Below are positions 16,767 through 25,634 of a stretch of 64,000 bases of DNA, piece after piece. The stretch comes from Alteromonas stellipolaris (GTDB lineage: Bacteria > Pseudomonadota > Gammaproteobacteria > Enterobacterales > Alteromonadaceae), in contig NZ_CP013926.1 of assembly GCF_001562115.1 (NCBI RefSeq), forward strand, positions 1,736,001-1,800,000, written 5' to 3'. Positions within the stretch are counted from its first letter, which is position 1, and each line of letters starts with the position of its first letter. The notes below the pieces were generated by a model that saw nothing but the letters and a program-made list of their open reading frames with translations, had not been told where the DNA came from and did not search any database. The position numbers and the translations under genes are program-made.

Positions 16767-18983
16767 TTAGCTGTCCTTATGACTAGTATAATCATACTGA
16801 TCATAAAACCCGCCGTACCTCTGTGCTACATCAGACTTTCGTAAGTCTACTTGATTTAGCACTACCCCATCAAGACGATGTCCAACTTGTAAGAAACGAG
16901 ACAACCCAGTATTGATCACTTTCTCGCTAGTACTGTCGGCGCGAACCACGTAAATAATTGAGTCGCACGAGTTAGCAATAACCATTGAATCACTTACTGC
17001 TTGGGTAGGCGCAGTATCAACTACCACATATTTATATTGGGTCTTTAATACTTTAATAAGTTCATCGAAGCCTTTGTCGGCTAACAACTCTTGCGGGTTA
17101 GAAGGTATGGTACCGGCAGAAAGAATATCAATATTTGCTTGTTCATCACGAACCAAACATTCATCAAAACTGTGGGTTTTAAGAATAAGGTTAGCTACAC
17201 CAGGCTGATAATTTGGAATATTAAACTGCTTACCAATACTTGGGCGGCGTAAATCAGCATCTATCAATATGGTCTTATCTAATTGCCCTAACGCGAACGC
17301 AAGGTTAATAGATACGGTAGTTTTACCTTCTTTAGGCACGCTAGAGGTAACCATAATAGCTTGGTTGTCTTTATCTAAATTCAATAACGACAAACTAGTA
17401 CGTAAGGTTCTAACCGACTCGGCAAACTGATGTTTTTTACCGTCAAAATAAGTACGAATAGGTAAATTGGTTTTCTTCTTATGGGCCAGCCATGGAATTA
17501 ATCCCAACATACGCTGGCCTAACTTACGCTCTACATCTTCTACCGAGCGGATACCGCTATTAAGCGTTTCCATGGTAATGGCTAAAAACACGCCAAAACC
17601 AATACTGAATACGAAAGCTGCACCAATCAGCAATTTTTTGTTTGGTTCAGAAGGCTGTGATGGCACCACGGCGCTATCTAAAACTCTGGCGTTAGCCGAT
17701 TCAAAGCCGCCCAACTCATCGGTTTCTTTCAATCGAGTAAAGAATGAATTATACAGTTGCTGGTTAATATCAACATCGCGCTGAAGCGCTTTGCGCTCAT
17801 TATCTAACGCAGATAAGCCACGGAATTCTGCTTTCGCTATTTCTACCTCTTGTTGTAACTGCGCTACGCGCTGCTCTGAAACTTGGTATTGGGTAGTAAT
17901 ACTGGAAATAAGGTCGCGAGTTTGCGTATTTAAAGTTTCACGAATTGATGAAAGCTCGGCATTTGCCGCAATCATTTTCGGGTGTTTAGGGCCGTACACT
18001 TTGCTAAGTTCAGACACGCGAGTCATGGCTTTAGCTTCGTCGCGGCGCACCCCTTGAATGGTAGGATGATTCAGTACTTCTGGCAATCTTGCAATATCAT
18101 CAAGGGTAACGTTATTGCGTGTTTGTCTGTATATAACCGCATTTAATTTTAGTGCAGTTTGTGCATCAAGCAGTTGTGAACTCAAACGCTCTAGTTCGTC
18201 AGCAGCAAGGCCTACTACACCGTCGATGTTTACCACTTGGTTGCGTTCATAAAACTGCGACAAATTCTTTTCAGCAATATCGAGTTTATCTTTCAAACCT
18301 TCTAAGCTTTCAGTAAGAAACGACGTTGCTTTAGCAGTCATATCAAGCTTTGCTTGAAGGTAGTTTTCAATGTAAACATCGGCAATAGTATCGGCAATTT
18401 CCGCCGACAACGAAGCAGATTCAGTGGTTACTGAAATCTTCATTACCTGCGTGTTGTCTACCATACTAACTTCTACGGCGCGCATTAACCTGAACACGGC
18501 CGAACGTTTTTTTGCCGCGATAATTTGTGCTTCGGTACGCTCAACCACTTCTTCTTGAGGAAGAAATGGCAGCATATCTTTAGCGCTATCTAAAAGCGAA
18601 TCTACAATACCAGGGCCTTCTTCAGGCGGCATGAATTTATCGTTTAAGTGTAAGTTCATGCCCTCTACGGTACGCTCTGCTATTTGGCGCGAGCGTAGTA
18701 TTTCGTATTGGGTTTGCATGTAATCTTTACGCTTAGTATCTAAGCCATACACTTCTTCAATTGACACCACATTTGCATTTTCTGAATCTACCAATATGGT
18801 GGTAGACGACGTGTAAAGTGGCGTCATACGCATTACCAGCAAAGCCACTAAAATGGTAAACGCAATAGCTAATGAAACAATACGGAAAGCGTAGCGTTTC
18901 AGAATTCCAAGGTAGTGTGCAATATCGATAGTTTCGCTATCTAGCACACCATGATTCACATCATCCCTATTAATTACTGCCAT
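16767..18983 (-). CDS. wzc: Polysaccharide co-polymerase / tyrosine autokinase (Wzc)
   Basis: A 738-residue inner-membrane protein. Order: Wzz domain with a first membrane segment (about 33-53), a long periplasmic coiled-coil region, GNVR-type domain, second membrane segment (about 448-470), and a cytoplasmic BY-kinase domain with Walker A SVPKEGKTTVS near 546, Walker A' ILIDADLRRP near 571 and Walker B YVVVDTAPT near 651. The tail RYGGFYDQYDYTSHKDS has four tyrosines available for autophosphorylation. Wzc controls EPS chain length and couples polymerisation to the Wza pore. It lies 29 bp after wza and 7 bp before its probable phosphatase. Confidence 0.95.
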   Translation of the reverse strand: MAVINRDDVNHGVLDSETIDIAHYLGILKRYAFRIVSLAIAFTILVALLVMRMTPLYTSSTTILVDSENANVVSIEEVYGLDTKRKDYMQTQYEILRSRQIAERTVEGMNLHLNDKFMPPEEGPGIVDSLLDSAKDMLPFLPQEEVVERTEAQIIAAKKRSAVFRLMRAVEVSMVDNTQVMKISVTTESASLSAEIADTIADVYIENYLQAKLDMTAKATSFLTESLEGLKDKLDIAEKNLSQFYERNQVVNIDGVVGLAADELERLSSQLLDAQTALKLNAVIYRQTRNNVTLDDIARLPEVLNHPTIQGVRRDEAKAMTRVSELSKVYGPKHPKMIAANAELSSIRETLNTQTRDLISSITTQYQVSEQRVAQLQQEVEIAKAEFRGLSALDNERKALQRDVDINQQLYNSFFTRLKETDELGGFESANARVLDSAVVPSQPSEPNKKLLIGAAFVFSIGFGVFLAITMETLNSGIRSVEDVERKLGQRMLGLIPWLAHKKKTNLPIRTYFDGKKHQFAESVRTLRTSLSLLNLDKDNQAIMVTSSVPKEGKTTVSINLAFALGQLDKTILIDADLRRPSIGKQFNIPNYQPGVANLILKTHSFDECLVRDEQANIDILSAGTIPSNPQELLADKGFDELIKVLKTQYKYVVVDTAPTQAVSDSMVIANSCDSIIYVVRADSTSEKVINTGLSRFLQVGHRLDGVVLNQVDLRKSDVAQRYGGFYDQYDYTSHKDS

Positions 18984-19012
18984 GTTGTTTTTATATCCTG
19001 AAATTCTGTTAA

Positions 19013-19561
19013 TTAGAAAAAGCGTTGATTTACGGTAATGATGTCACCGGGCTGAATCATGTCGCTTACCGTAACGGTAAAGCTGCGTGATGTGCCATCT
19101 TTTTCTCGAACTATAGTTATTTTGTCTCTTGCTGCTCGTTCGGTATAACCGCCAGCTAACGCAGCGGCTTTGTTTACCGACAAACCAGGCTGGTAAGGGT
19201 AACCACCTGGGCGTTTAACTTCACCGTCTATAAAGAAGGGGCGGTAGTCTATAATAGTCACCGATACCGACGGGTTTACTAAGTAATCCCCTTTTAAGCC
19301 TTCATAAATAAGCTGTTCTACTTCGCCTAAGGTTAACCCTACTAATTTTACTTCACCCATAAACGGGTAGTTAATAGTGCCAACATCGGGCAAACGCACT
19401 TCCATCGACAAATCGTCTTGGCCAAATACGTTAATACTTACTCTGTCACCTGAGCCCAATTGATAGCGGCTCATACTCAAATTACCTTCTTGTGCTATAG
19501 CATTGAACGACATCACTACAACAAAAAGGAATGCGAAAATACTGTTTACACATTGCTTCAC
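19013..19561 (-). CDS. wza: Polysaccharide export protein, Wza-like
   Basis: A 182-residue exported protein with signal peptide (IFAFLFVVVMSFNAIAQ), a polysaccharide export domain (LGSGDRVSINVFGQDDLSMEVRLPDVGTINYPFMGEVKLVGLTLGE-type sequence, residues about 35-115) and one SLBB domain (FFIDGEVKRPGGYPYQPGLSVNKAAALAGG, about 118-165). It is about half the length of E. coli Wza, lacks a lipobox cysteine and lacks the C-terminal transmembrane helix, so the outer-membrane passage may be formed by the beta-barrel encoded just upstream. The start is GTG at 19561, overlapping the barrel gene's TGA as GTGA. Confidence 0.9.
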   Translation of the reverse strand: MKQCVNSIFAFLFVVVMSFNAIAQEGNLSMSRYQLGSGDRVSINVFGQDDLSMEVRLPDVGTINYPFMGEVKLVGLTLGEVEQLIYEGLKGDYLVNPSVSVTIIDYRPFFIDGEVKRPGGYPYQPGLSVNKAAALAGGYTERAARDKITIVREKDGTSRSFTVTVSDMIQPGDIITVNQRFF

Positions 19562-20760
19562 AGGCTAACCTCAGCAGATAAACCAATTACACTTCTGTCG
19601 TAACCAATAGTATCTCGGTTACTGTCTCTGTCATTTAGTGTGTAATACAAAGAAAAGCTTAAGTAACGACGTGCTTGATAATTTAATGCAGCGGTATAAC
19701 GCATTAAATCATCTTCACGATTGGCAATGCCTTCGTCATCTAGCACATATTCATCTGTTAACTTGCTAATGCTTGTGGATGTACTTAAGCGCTGTAGCCA
19801 TTCATGTTCCCAAGAGGCGGTATAATCGCGGCCTCGAATGAAGTTACCTTCACCGTTAGTTTCACGAGTATCTGCACTGGTTGCAAATCGAAACGTTGAA
19901 TAGGTAACAGGTTGCCATTCAACACCCGCTTCCCAATCTACGCCATAGAAAGTACTACGAGTTGCAGACTCAAAATCTTTTTCTGTGTAACCCACTTTCG
20001 CAAAACCCGTAGTGGCTGCCGTACTTTCCCACGTAATACCACCTAATACACGTAACGTGTCGCTATCAAGACTAGAAGCTGCCGATAATTGACGGTCGTA
20101 ACGAGTATATGTATTGGTAACGTCAATCACTAACGCGGTAGAAGGCGCTATTTTGTAGGCGAATTCAGCGCCTACTTTGTTTTTAGCGCGGTCGCGAAGT
20201 AGGTAAGCTTGCTCTTCTCGGTCGTAATCTAATGTTTCTCGGTTTGCCTTAAGGGTTAGCATGCCGTTTGACGTTAACGCACCGTAACTGTACTCAGCAC
20301 CAGCGTATATACTCTTAAAAGTATCAGGCGAAGTAATATCATCGCCAGCCCCAAGTGAAAAACCGGTACCGCGATCTTCATGTCCATCTTCATATTGCGC
20401 AGTTCCACTTAGGCGATGACGACTATTTAGTTCGTATTCACCGGTAGCTTCAACAAAATGGTCAGTGTAGTCATCTGCGCTGCTTGAAAAGTACACACCG
20501 CGTTCTAAGCGGTATCCAAATTGGACGGGGTTACCATCAATTTCGGTTGCCGCAATAATTTCTGGCGAAAGCGTTGCGCGCCAGCTGTAAATTTTAGGTT
20601 CACCATCACGAGCATAAGCTACGTTATCAACATAGCTCATAGATGAATTAAACGTGGGGATAATGTCGAATTGGCCTGCTTCAATACGGCCAGCCTCTTG
20701 TGCATTCGATATGGCGCTAATTACCGACAGTGCAACAAGGCTTGTTGTCCTTTTAAACAT
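19558..20760 (-). CDS. Outer-membrane beta-barrel protein of the EPS operon
   Basis: A 400-residue exported protein with a short signal peptide (TTSLVALSVISAISNAQ) and a mature part made of alternating amphipathic strands with many aromatic residues, ending RSVIGLSAEVSL, as expected for a beta-barrel. It resembles the BBP2/EpsL-like barrel proteins of EPS loci, which probably act as the outer-membrane exit for polymer when Wza is short. It is the first gene of the minus-strand export operon; the ATG at 20760 has AGGAG eight bases upstream. It overlaps wza by four bases. The exact family assignment is less certain than the barrel fold. Confidence 0.8.
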   Translation of the reverse strand: MFKRTTSLVALSVISAISNAQEAGRIEAGQFDIIPTFNSSMSYVDNVAYARDGEPKIYSWRATLSPEIIAATEIDGNPVQFGYRLERGVYFSSSADDYTDHFVEATGEYELNSRHRLSGTAQYEDGHEDRGTGFSLGAGDDITSPDTFKSIYAGAEYSYGALTSNGMLTLKANRETLDYDREEQAYLLRDRAKNKVGAEFAYKIAPSTALVIDVTNTYTRYDRQLSAASSLDSDTLRVLGGITWESTAATTGFAKVGYTEKDFESATRSTFYGVDWEAGVEWQPVTYSTFRFATSADTRETNGEGNFIRGRDYTASWEHEWLQRLSTSTSISKLTDEYVLDDEGIANREDDLMRYTAALNYQARRYLSFSLYYTLNDRDSNRDTIGYDRSVIGLSAEVSL

Positions 20761-20902
20761 ACTCGCTCCTAAAATTTTTTTGGTCTTCTATGGGTAAACG
20801 TTGGGATAAAACAGTGCAACATCAGCTTGCTTGCTCAAAAAAACAACACCGACCACATTTATTTAACCGATTTAAGTGTGAAATTCATAATCTTTGCACT
20901 AT

Positions 20903-20916
20903 ATGCCATCTGGCAT
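20903..20916. promoter_or_regulatory. Palindrome ATGCCA-TC-TGGCAT
   Basis: Perfect six-base arms with a 2-base spacer, about 145 bp upstream of the export operon start. It has the look of an operator for a dimeric regulator. I saw no second copy, so support is weak. Confidence 0.3.
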
Positions 20917-21241
20917 GCTAATACCGTGCCATGCGCTGTAATGAGAAATTAAATGAAAAATAATTGAAAATTTTCGTTACTTTCTATCAGCATCAATCAA
21001 CACGTACGTATCTACTAAACAATCACCGTATATATTTCAAAACCTACCCATCACCACTACTAGCATAGCGAATGAATATTGCAGCAATGTGTCTAGATTA
21101 AGGGCTTACCTGTAAGTTGAGGCAACTTTTCAACCCCGTTAGAACAAAATTTTCAGGTTGAAAGTTAATAGATTTATGGCACGCAGTATAAAGATAATTA
21201 ACCATCTTACAATATCATTTAAATAATTGCTTTCAATAGTT

Positions 21242-21270
21242 TTGTAATAAAATTACAACTTGCTTATACT
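21242..21270 (+). promoter_or_regulatory. Putative wcaJ promoter with overlapping palindromic operator, copy 2
   Basis: TTGTAAT-AAA-ATTACAA at 21242-21258 is a perfect inverted repeat. Its first six bases can serve as a -35 box (TTGTAA, 21242-21247), followed after 17 bp by TATACT (21265-21270) as a -10 box. An operator over the -35 and spacer is a classic repressor or activator layout. The same palindrome with one mismatch lies at 9472-9488. The transcription start would be about 235 bp upstream of the wcaJ ATG. Confidence 0.55.
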
Positions 21271-21511
21271 ACTATAGTTAAGCTGAAAGAGTGGTAATAT
21301 CGCTTAGTTAGCTTTTTGTAAGCTTGGCGTGGTTAACCTCCTCTTCCTGTTTTCAATTTTATTTTTCAAGAGCTTTCCGGTACACATTTTGCTTTAGCTT
21401 TAATACCAGCTTAAAAAGTAATTTAAGCTAAAGCTTATAATAAACGCAGTGGTCTTTTGCTTTATTGACAATTGAAGTCGGCGTGAACTTTTATTTCTTA
21501 GAGATACTTAC

Positions 21512-22966
21512 ATGGATAATAAAGTAGCACCTAACCAAGTCCTCAAATCTCACGAGGTTGAACCCAATGCTTCTGGCGGGCTTATCGTTAGGAACCAAAG
21601 TGGTTTCTCAACCATATATAGGCTTATTGATTTATGCTTAGTGACCTTACTTTATTACGCTTCAGCGTTTTATTACCATAGCCCAGTAACCGCTGGCAGC
21701 CTTCTATTTCTTTTTGTCTTTGTTATTAGTTTCCAACTATCTGGTGAATTTGTAGAGCTCTACCGTTCTTGGCGTGGCCACAGAACGAATGAAATGCTTC
21801 GTGCAGCTGCTATAGCGTGGGCCCTTAGCATGTTGTCTACCACCGCTTTCGGGTTCTTTTTCTTTGGCGATCTAAGAATTACGCCTCCTGGCGTTTTATT
21901 ATGGGCTGCATCTTCATTCGTTGTTGTACTTGCTTGGCGCTACGTAATGCGAAAATTTCTTTTTCGCCTTCGCCGCAGCGGATTAAACTCAAGAAAATCG
22001 ATTGTCATTGGTGCAAGTCAATTGGGTTACAATATGGCCAATCAAATCGTTTCAAATGAACATTTAGGCATTCGCTTTTTAGGAATGTTTGACGATAGAA
22101 GTGAAGACAGATTGCCTCATGAGTTTAGAAACCAAGTATTAGGCAATATTGAGTCGGCCATTGAAATGGCTAAGCGCAATGAAGTGGATTACATATATAT
22201 AGCTCTGCCAATGAGTGCAGAGAGCCGTATTCGCCACATTCTTGAAAAATGCAGCGACACAACGGCTAACGTTTATATTATTCCTAATTTCTTTATGTAC
22301 AACCTGCTAAATGCCCGCTGGCAGTCGATTGGTTCTGTACAAGCGTTAAGTGTGTACGACACCCCATTCCAAGGTGCTAGCGACATTTTAAAACGCTTTG
22401 AAGACATTGTATTAAGTATTCTAATTTTAATCATGCTGGCTATCCCAATGTTGGGCATTGCTGCAGCGGTAAAGCTTACCTCTAAGGGCCCTGTCATTTT
22501 CAAACAAAAGCGTTACGGGTTAGATGGAAAGCAGATTACCGTTTACAAATTTCGCTCTATGACTACGCAAGATAACGGTGCTGTGGTTAAACAAGCCACT
22601 AAGAATGATGCTCGCTTAACTAAAATTGGTGGTTTTTTGCGACGCTCTTCTATTGATGAACTGCCACAGTTTATTAATGTGCTACAAGGCAGAATGTCGA
22701 TTGTTGGCCCCCGCCCTCATGCCGTAGCGCACAACGAAGAATACCGTAAGCTTATTACTGGTTATATGCTTCGCCATAAGGTGAAGCCTGGTATTACCGG
22801 TTGGGCGCAAGTTAATGGCTTACGTGGCGAAACAGAGACAGTGAATAAAATGGTACAACGGGTAGAGTACGATTTAGATTATATTCACCGCTGGTCTGTT
22901 TGGTTCGATATTAAAATTGTCTTTATGACGGTATTTGGTGGGTTAGCGAATAAGAACGCTTACTAA
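21512..22966 (+). CDS. wcaJ: Undecaprenyl-phosphate glucose phosphotransferase, WcaJ-like
   Basis: A 484-residue polyprenyl-phosphate hexose-1-phosphate transferase that starts EPS repeat-unit synthesis by putting a sugar phosphate (usually glucose) on undecaprenyl phosphate. Four to five N-terminal membrane segments (about 35-145), a Rossmann-like domain (SIVIGASQLGYNMANQI near 170) and the C-terminal catalytic domain: FKQKRYGLDGKQITVYKFRSM near 335, RLTKIGGFLRRSSIDELPQ near 370, GPRPHAVAHNEEY and GITGWAQVNGLRGET. The full two-part length and the DELPQ/GPRP motifs match WcaJ. The sugar specificity is inferred from the family. It is read alone and is followed by a terminator. Confidence 0.93.
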   Translation: MDNKVAPNQVLKSHEVEPNASGGLIVRNQSGFSTIYRLIDLCLVTLLYYASAFYYHSPVTAGSLLFLFVFVISFQLSGEFVELYRSWRGHRTNEMLRAAAIAWALSMLSTTAFGFFFFGDLRITPPGVLLWAASSFVVVLAWRYVMRKFLFRLRRSGLNSRKSIVIGASQLGYNMANQIVSNEHLGIRFLGMFDDRSEDRLPHEFRNQVLGNIESAIEMAKRNEVDYIYIALPMSAESRIRHILEKCSDTTANVYIIPNFFMYNLLNARWQSIGSVQALSVYDTPFQGASDILKRFEDIVLSILILIMLAIPMLGIAAAVKLTSKGPVIFKQKRYGLDGKQITVYKFRSMTTQDNGAVVKQATKNDARLTKIGGFLRRSSIDELPQFINVLQGRMSIVGPRPHAVAHNEEYRKLITGYMLRHKVKPGITGWAQVNGLRGETETVNKMVQRVEYDLDYIHRWSVWFDIKIVFMTVFGGLANKNAY

Positions 22967-23038
22967 CACTATCAGTTTAAATTTGGTGAGTTCCAAGTTT
23001 ATCAGTTCAAGACTGTAAAATTTTGATACACCTAATCT

Positions 23039-23068
23039 AAGCCTCAACACCACGTGTTGAGGCTTTTT
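23039..23068 (+). terminator. Rho-independent terminator of wcaJ
   Basis: A perfect 12-bp stem, AAGCCTCAACAC at 23039-23050 and GTGTTGAGGCTT at 23054-23065 with a CAC loop, is followed by a T-run. It lies 73 bp after the wcaJ stop codon. Confidence 0.9.
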
Positions 23069-23209
23069 TGTTTCTGTTGACGATATATTTAAATACATGA
23101 GGTACTTGCCAGTTCATTCTTCAACGTACTATTGGAGGCCATTTTAATTGTAGTTTTACGCTCCTTGAGTGTATAAATAAGTGACACCCATTACATTTTA
23201 AGGCACTTA

Positions 23210-24112
23210 ATGAAGTACCTATTACTGGTTAGTACGTCATTTTTACTCACTGCTTGTTACTTATTACCTACACAAACTCCATCACCTTGGTTAGTAATTG
23301 ATACGTTTAATAAGGAATCGCTAAATGGTTGGCAATTAGCCGATACGCAAAATGACACTAAACCTTATGTAGAGAACGCCCAAGTAACTGAAATTAAATT
23401 TCACGAGCCTCGGGCAGATTCAGGCGCAACCTTAGGCAAAGGTACCGATACAAACACTTCCCCTACTCTACCCAATGCTAACAACGGCTATTTAATTAAA
23501 AAGCCTGCAGCTGACGGCATTGTGGGAAATAGAAAAGCCCTAAGCTTCAAAGCACTACCTGTACCTGTAAACGTGGGCGATACCTATACGTTTTATACCA
23601 AAATTCGAGTTGAGCGATTTCCTAACAACCATGCCTTTGGCATTAGCAACATGCACCCTGCCGACATAATTAAACATGGTTACAACGCGTTTGAACCTAC
23701 CCTAAGAGTTACCGATAAGTACGAATCGAACGGGTATAAGAACGACGGTAGCTTAATGGTAAAAATAGACAGTACAGATAAATACCGCCAATACGCCAGT
23801 GTAAAAAATGCTGACAATAAAGTGTCACAGCCTCTTACGGTGGGCGAATGGTACGAAATTTGGTATGTGGTTAATAACGCCACGGTCGAAAATGGTGGGC
23901 AAGTTTATAGTGTGTACGTGAAAGGTGGCGAGTTCAGCCAGCAAACCTTAGCGTATGAAAATGCTAATTTTAGAATGAAACGAGAACTGCCACTTATTTA
24001 CTTTTTGGCTAACAGCAATACAGGGCCAATTAATAAACCATACGGTAATGGCGGCTTGGCTTATGATGATATTTATATGAGTGAGGGTGTGAATTTGTCT
24101 ACACCCTATTAA
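23210..24112 (+). CDS. Predicted lipoprotein with jelly-roll-like (lamin/concanavalin) domain
   Basis: A 300-residue lipoprotein: MKYLLLVSTSFLLTAC gives a lipobox LTAC with Cys16, and the +2 residue is Tyr, compatible with outer-membrane sorting. The body reads like an all-beta glycan-binding or lyase-type jelly roll: DTFNKESLNGWQLADT at the start, LPVPVNVGDTYTFYTKIRVERFP, TVGEWYEIWYVVNNA and the end GLAYDDIYMSEG. I cannot name a family. The position next to wcaJ at the end of the EPS locus suggests binding or trimming of the polymer, but this is context only. It has its own gap of about 140 bp upstream and ends before a bidirectional terminator. Confidence 0.7.
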   Translation: MKYLLLVSTSFLLTACYLLPTQTPSPWLVIDTFNKESLNGWQLADTQNDTKPYVENAQVTEIKFHEPRADSGATLGKGTDTNTSPTLPNANNGYLIKKPAADGIVGNRKALSFKALPVPVNVGDTYTFYTKIRVERFPNNHAFGISNMHPADIIKHGYNAFEPTLRVTDKYESNGYKNDGSLMVKIDSTDKYRQYASVKNADNKVSQPLTVGEWYEIWYVVNNATVENGGQVYSVYVKGGEFSQQTLAYENANFRMKRELPLIYFLANSNTGPINKPYGNGGLAYDDIYMSEGVNLSTPY

Positions 24113-24242
24113 GTGCGTGTGAGAGCCGTGAGCTAATCGCTGTTTAAAACCGCTTGGCTCTTTTCTGTTTTTGGTTTCCCGTTTTGGGGGCCGCGCTGTG
24201 TACGAATAGTGCAGTTAACAAAAAACTAAACGCCAGAAACGA

Positions 24243-24272
24243 AAAAAGGCGAGCATCCTGCTCGCCTTTTTC
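24243..24272. terminator. Bidirectional terminator between the lipoprotein gene and rplT
   Basis: A perfect 13-bp stem (AAAAAGGCGAGCA at 24243-24255, TGCTCGCCTTTTT at 24259-24271) with loop TCC. A-run and T-run flanks let it work for the plus-strand lipoprotein gene and for the minus-strand translation-factor/ribosomal operon. Confidence 0.9.
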
Positions 24273-24302
24273 CGAAAGAACTTAAACTTAATTAGTTAAT
24301 AA

Positions 24303-24659
24303 TTAAGCTAATGCGCCTTTAGCCGCATCGACTAGTGCGCTGAAAGCCGCTTTGTCATGTACAGCGATGTCGGCAAGGATCTTACGATCGATTTCAACAG
24401 ACGCTTTTTTCAAACCGTTAATGAAACGGCTGTATGACATACCATTTTGACGTGCAGCAGCATTAATACGTGCAATCCACAATTGACGGAATTGACGCTT
24501 GCGCTGACGACGGTCACGGTAAGCATATTGACCAGCTTTAGTTACGGCTTGTACCGCTACGCGATAAACACGTGAACGAGCACCGTAATAACCTTTTGCC
24601 TGCTTGAGGACTTTTTTGTGACGTGCACGTGCTACCGTGCCGCGTTTTACTCTAGCCAT
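24303..24659 (-). CDS. rplT: 50S ribosomal protein L20
   Basis: A 118-residue protein, the normal length for L20. The start [25 protein letters not shown] and the block [29 protein letters not shown] are unmistakable. It binds 23S rRNA early in large-subunit assembly and, in E. coli, represses its own operon. It lies 17 bp after rpmI and before a bidirectional terminator, so it closes the thrS-infC-rpmI-rplT block. Confidence 0.99.
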   Translation of the reverse strand: MARVKRGTVARARHKKVLKQAKGYYGARSRVYRVAVQAVTKAGQYAYRDRRQRKRQFRQLWIARINAAARQNGMSYSRFINGLKKASVEIDRKILADIAVHDKAAFSALVDAAKGALA

Positions 24660-24676
24660 TAATCAGTCTCCTAAGT

Positions 24677-24874
24677 CTATACGTACGGCAACATGCGCTG
24701 AACCAATTTGGTATCAGAATCATGAACCAGTTTCTTGCCACGAAGGTGACGTTTACGCTTAGAGCTCTTCTTAGTCAGAATGTGACGTAAGTGAGACTGT
24801 TTGCTTTTAAAGCGGCCAGAACCCGTTTTCTTAAAACGTTTGGCGGCACCGCTTACAGTTTTCATTTTAGGCAT
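24677..24874 (-). CDS. rpmI: 50S ribosomal protein L35
   Basis: A 65-residue, very basic protein with the L35 signature [19 protein letters not shown] and a central [15 protein letters not shown] stretch. Length and order (infC, then rpmI, then rplT) are as in E. coli. A gap of about 110 bp separates it from infC; in E. coli this leader region takes part in L20-mediated control, which may also hold here. Confidence 0.99.
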   Translation of the reverse strand: MPKMKTVSGAAKRFKKTGSGRFKSKQSHLRHILTKKSSKRKRHLRGKKLVHDSDTKLVQRMLPYV

Positions 24875-24987
24875 TGCTAAAACTCCGCATTGTTAGTATC
24901 GACGCTGGGTATGCAGTTACCGGTTGTCGGTTAATGTTTAGCCGCAGGGTGTTTTGAGATTGCAGTACCTCAAAAACTTTTAGACCA

Positions 24988-25530
24988 CTACGACTTCTTA
25001 GTTGGGGCTAGCACCATGATCATTTGGCGGCCTTCCACACGACGTGGGAAAGACTCGCACACAGCAATCTCTTCTAAATCCGCTTTAACACGGTTTAGTA
25101 GTTCAATACCGATCTCTTGGTGCGCCATTTCACGACCGCGGAAGCGGATCGTAACTTTGGCTTTATCACCACCTTCAAGAAAGCGACGCAGGTTGCGCAG
25201 TTTTACCTGGTAATCGCCTTCATCAGTGCCAGGGCGGAACTTAATCTCCTTGACCTGAATTTGCTTCTGTTTTTTCTTCTGCTCTTTTTGAGCTTTACTT
25301 TTTTCAAAGAGGAATTTGCCATAGTCCATAACTTTACAGACTGGCGGCTCAGCATTCGGACTGATTTCTACTAGATCAAGACTGGCTTCTTCAGCAAGTT
25401 TCGTCGCTTCTGCTAACGTCACAATGCCGGCTTGCTCACCGTCTTTGCCAATTAAGCGTACTTCTTTGGCTTTAATTTCATCGTTTATGCGGGCTTTGTC
25501 GCCCTGAGCCTTGTTATTAGCGCCTTTAAT
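24988..25530 (-). CDS. infC: Translation initiation factor IF-3 (AUU start)
   Basis: IF-3 binds the 30S subunit, checks initiator tRNA and start codon, and prevents premature subunit joining. The N-domain carries [19 protein letters not shown], the linker is lysine-rich ([13 protein letters not shown]) and the C-domain has [16 protein letters not shown] and [14 protein letters not shown] chose the ATT codon at 25530-25528 as start: it gives 180 residues, exactly the E. coli length, begins ATTAAAGGC as in E. coli, and has GGAGGA at a six-base spacing. The ATG codons at 25536 and 25548 lie beside or before that ribosome binding site and would not be well placed. AUU starts let IF-3 repress its own synthesis. 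Confidence 0.95.
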   Translation of the reverse strand: MKGANNKAQGDKARINDEIKAKEVRLIGKDGEQAGIVTLAEATKLAEEASLDLVEISPNAEPPVCKVMDYGKFLFEKSKAQKEQKKKQKQIQVKEIKFRPGTDEGDYQVKLRNLRRFLEGGDKAKVTIRFRGREMAHQEIGIELLNRVKADLEEIAVCESFPRRVEGRQMIMVLAPTKKS

Positions 25531-25634
25531 GTGCATTCCTCCAAACATTTAATTCTTCTGTTTGCTCATCATCTGTCTTTAATTCAGTACTGATAAGCAA
25601 ACACCGTCGTGTAGTATACACGAAAACCCTCAAA

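Larger units (their letters stand above)
20761..21511. promoter_or_regulatory. Long divergent EPS control region
   Basis: These 751 bases separate the export operon from wcaJ and hold no convincing ORF. Seen inside: a perfect palindrome ATGCCA-TC-TGGCAT at 20903-20916; an inverted repeat with 11-12-base arms (21124-21135 with 21156-21166, one bulge), able to form a hairpin; and the 17-bp palindrome at 21242-21258 overlapping a good sigma-70-like promoter. The unusual length suggests several regulators or a long leader for wcaJ. Confidence 0.6.

Noticed and set aside
20761..21511. Search for an ops/JUMPstart element for RfaH in the EPS control region
   Set aside because: No GGCGGTAG-type sequence was found.
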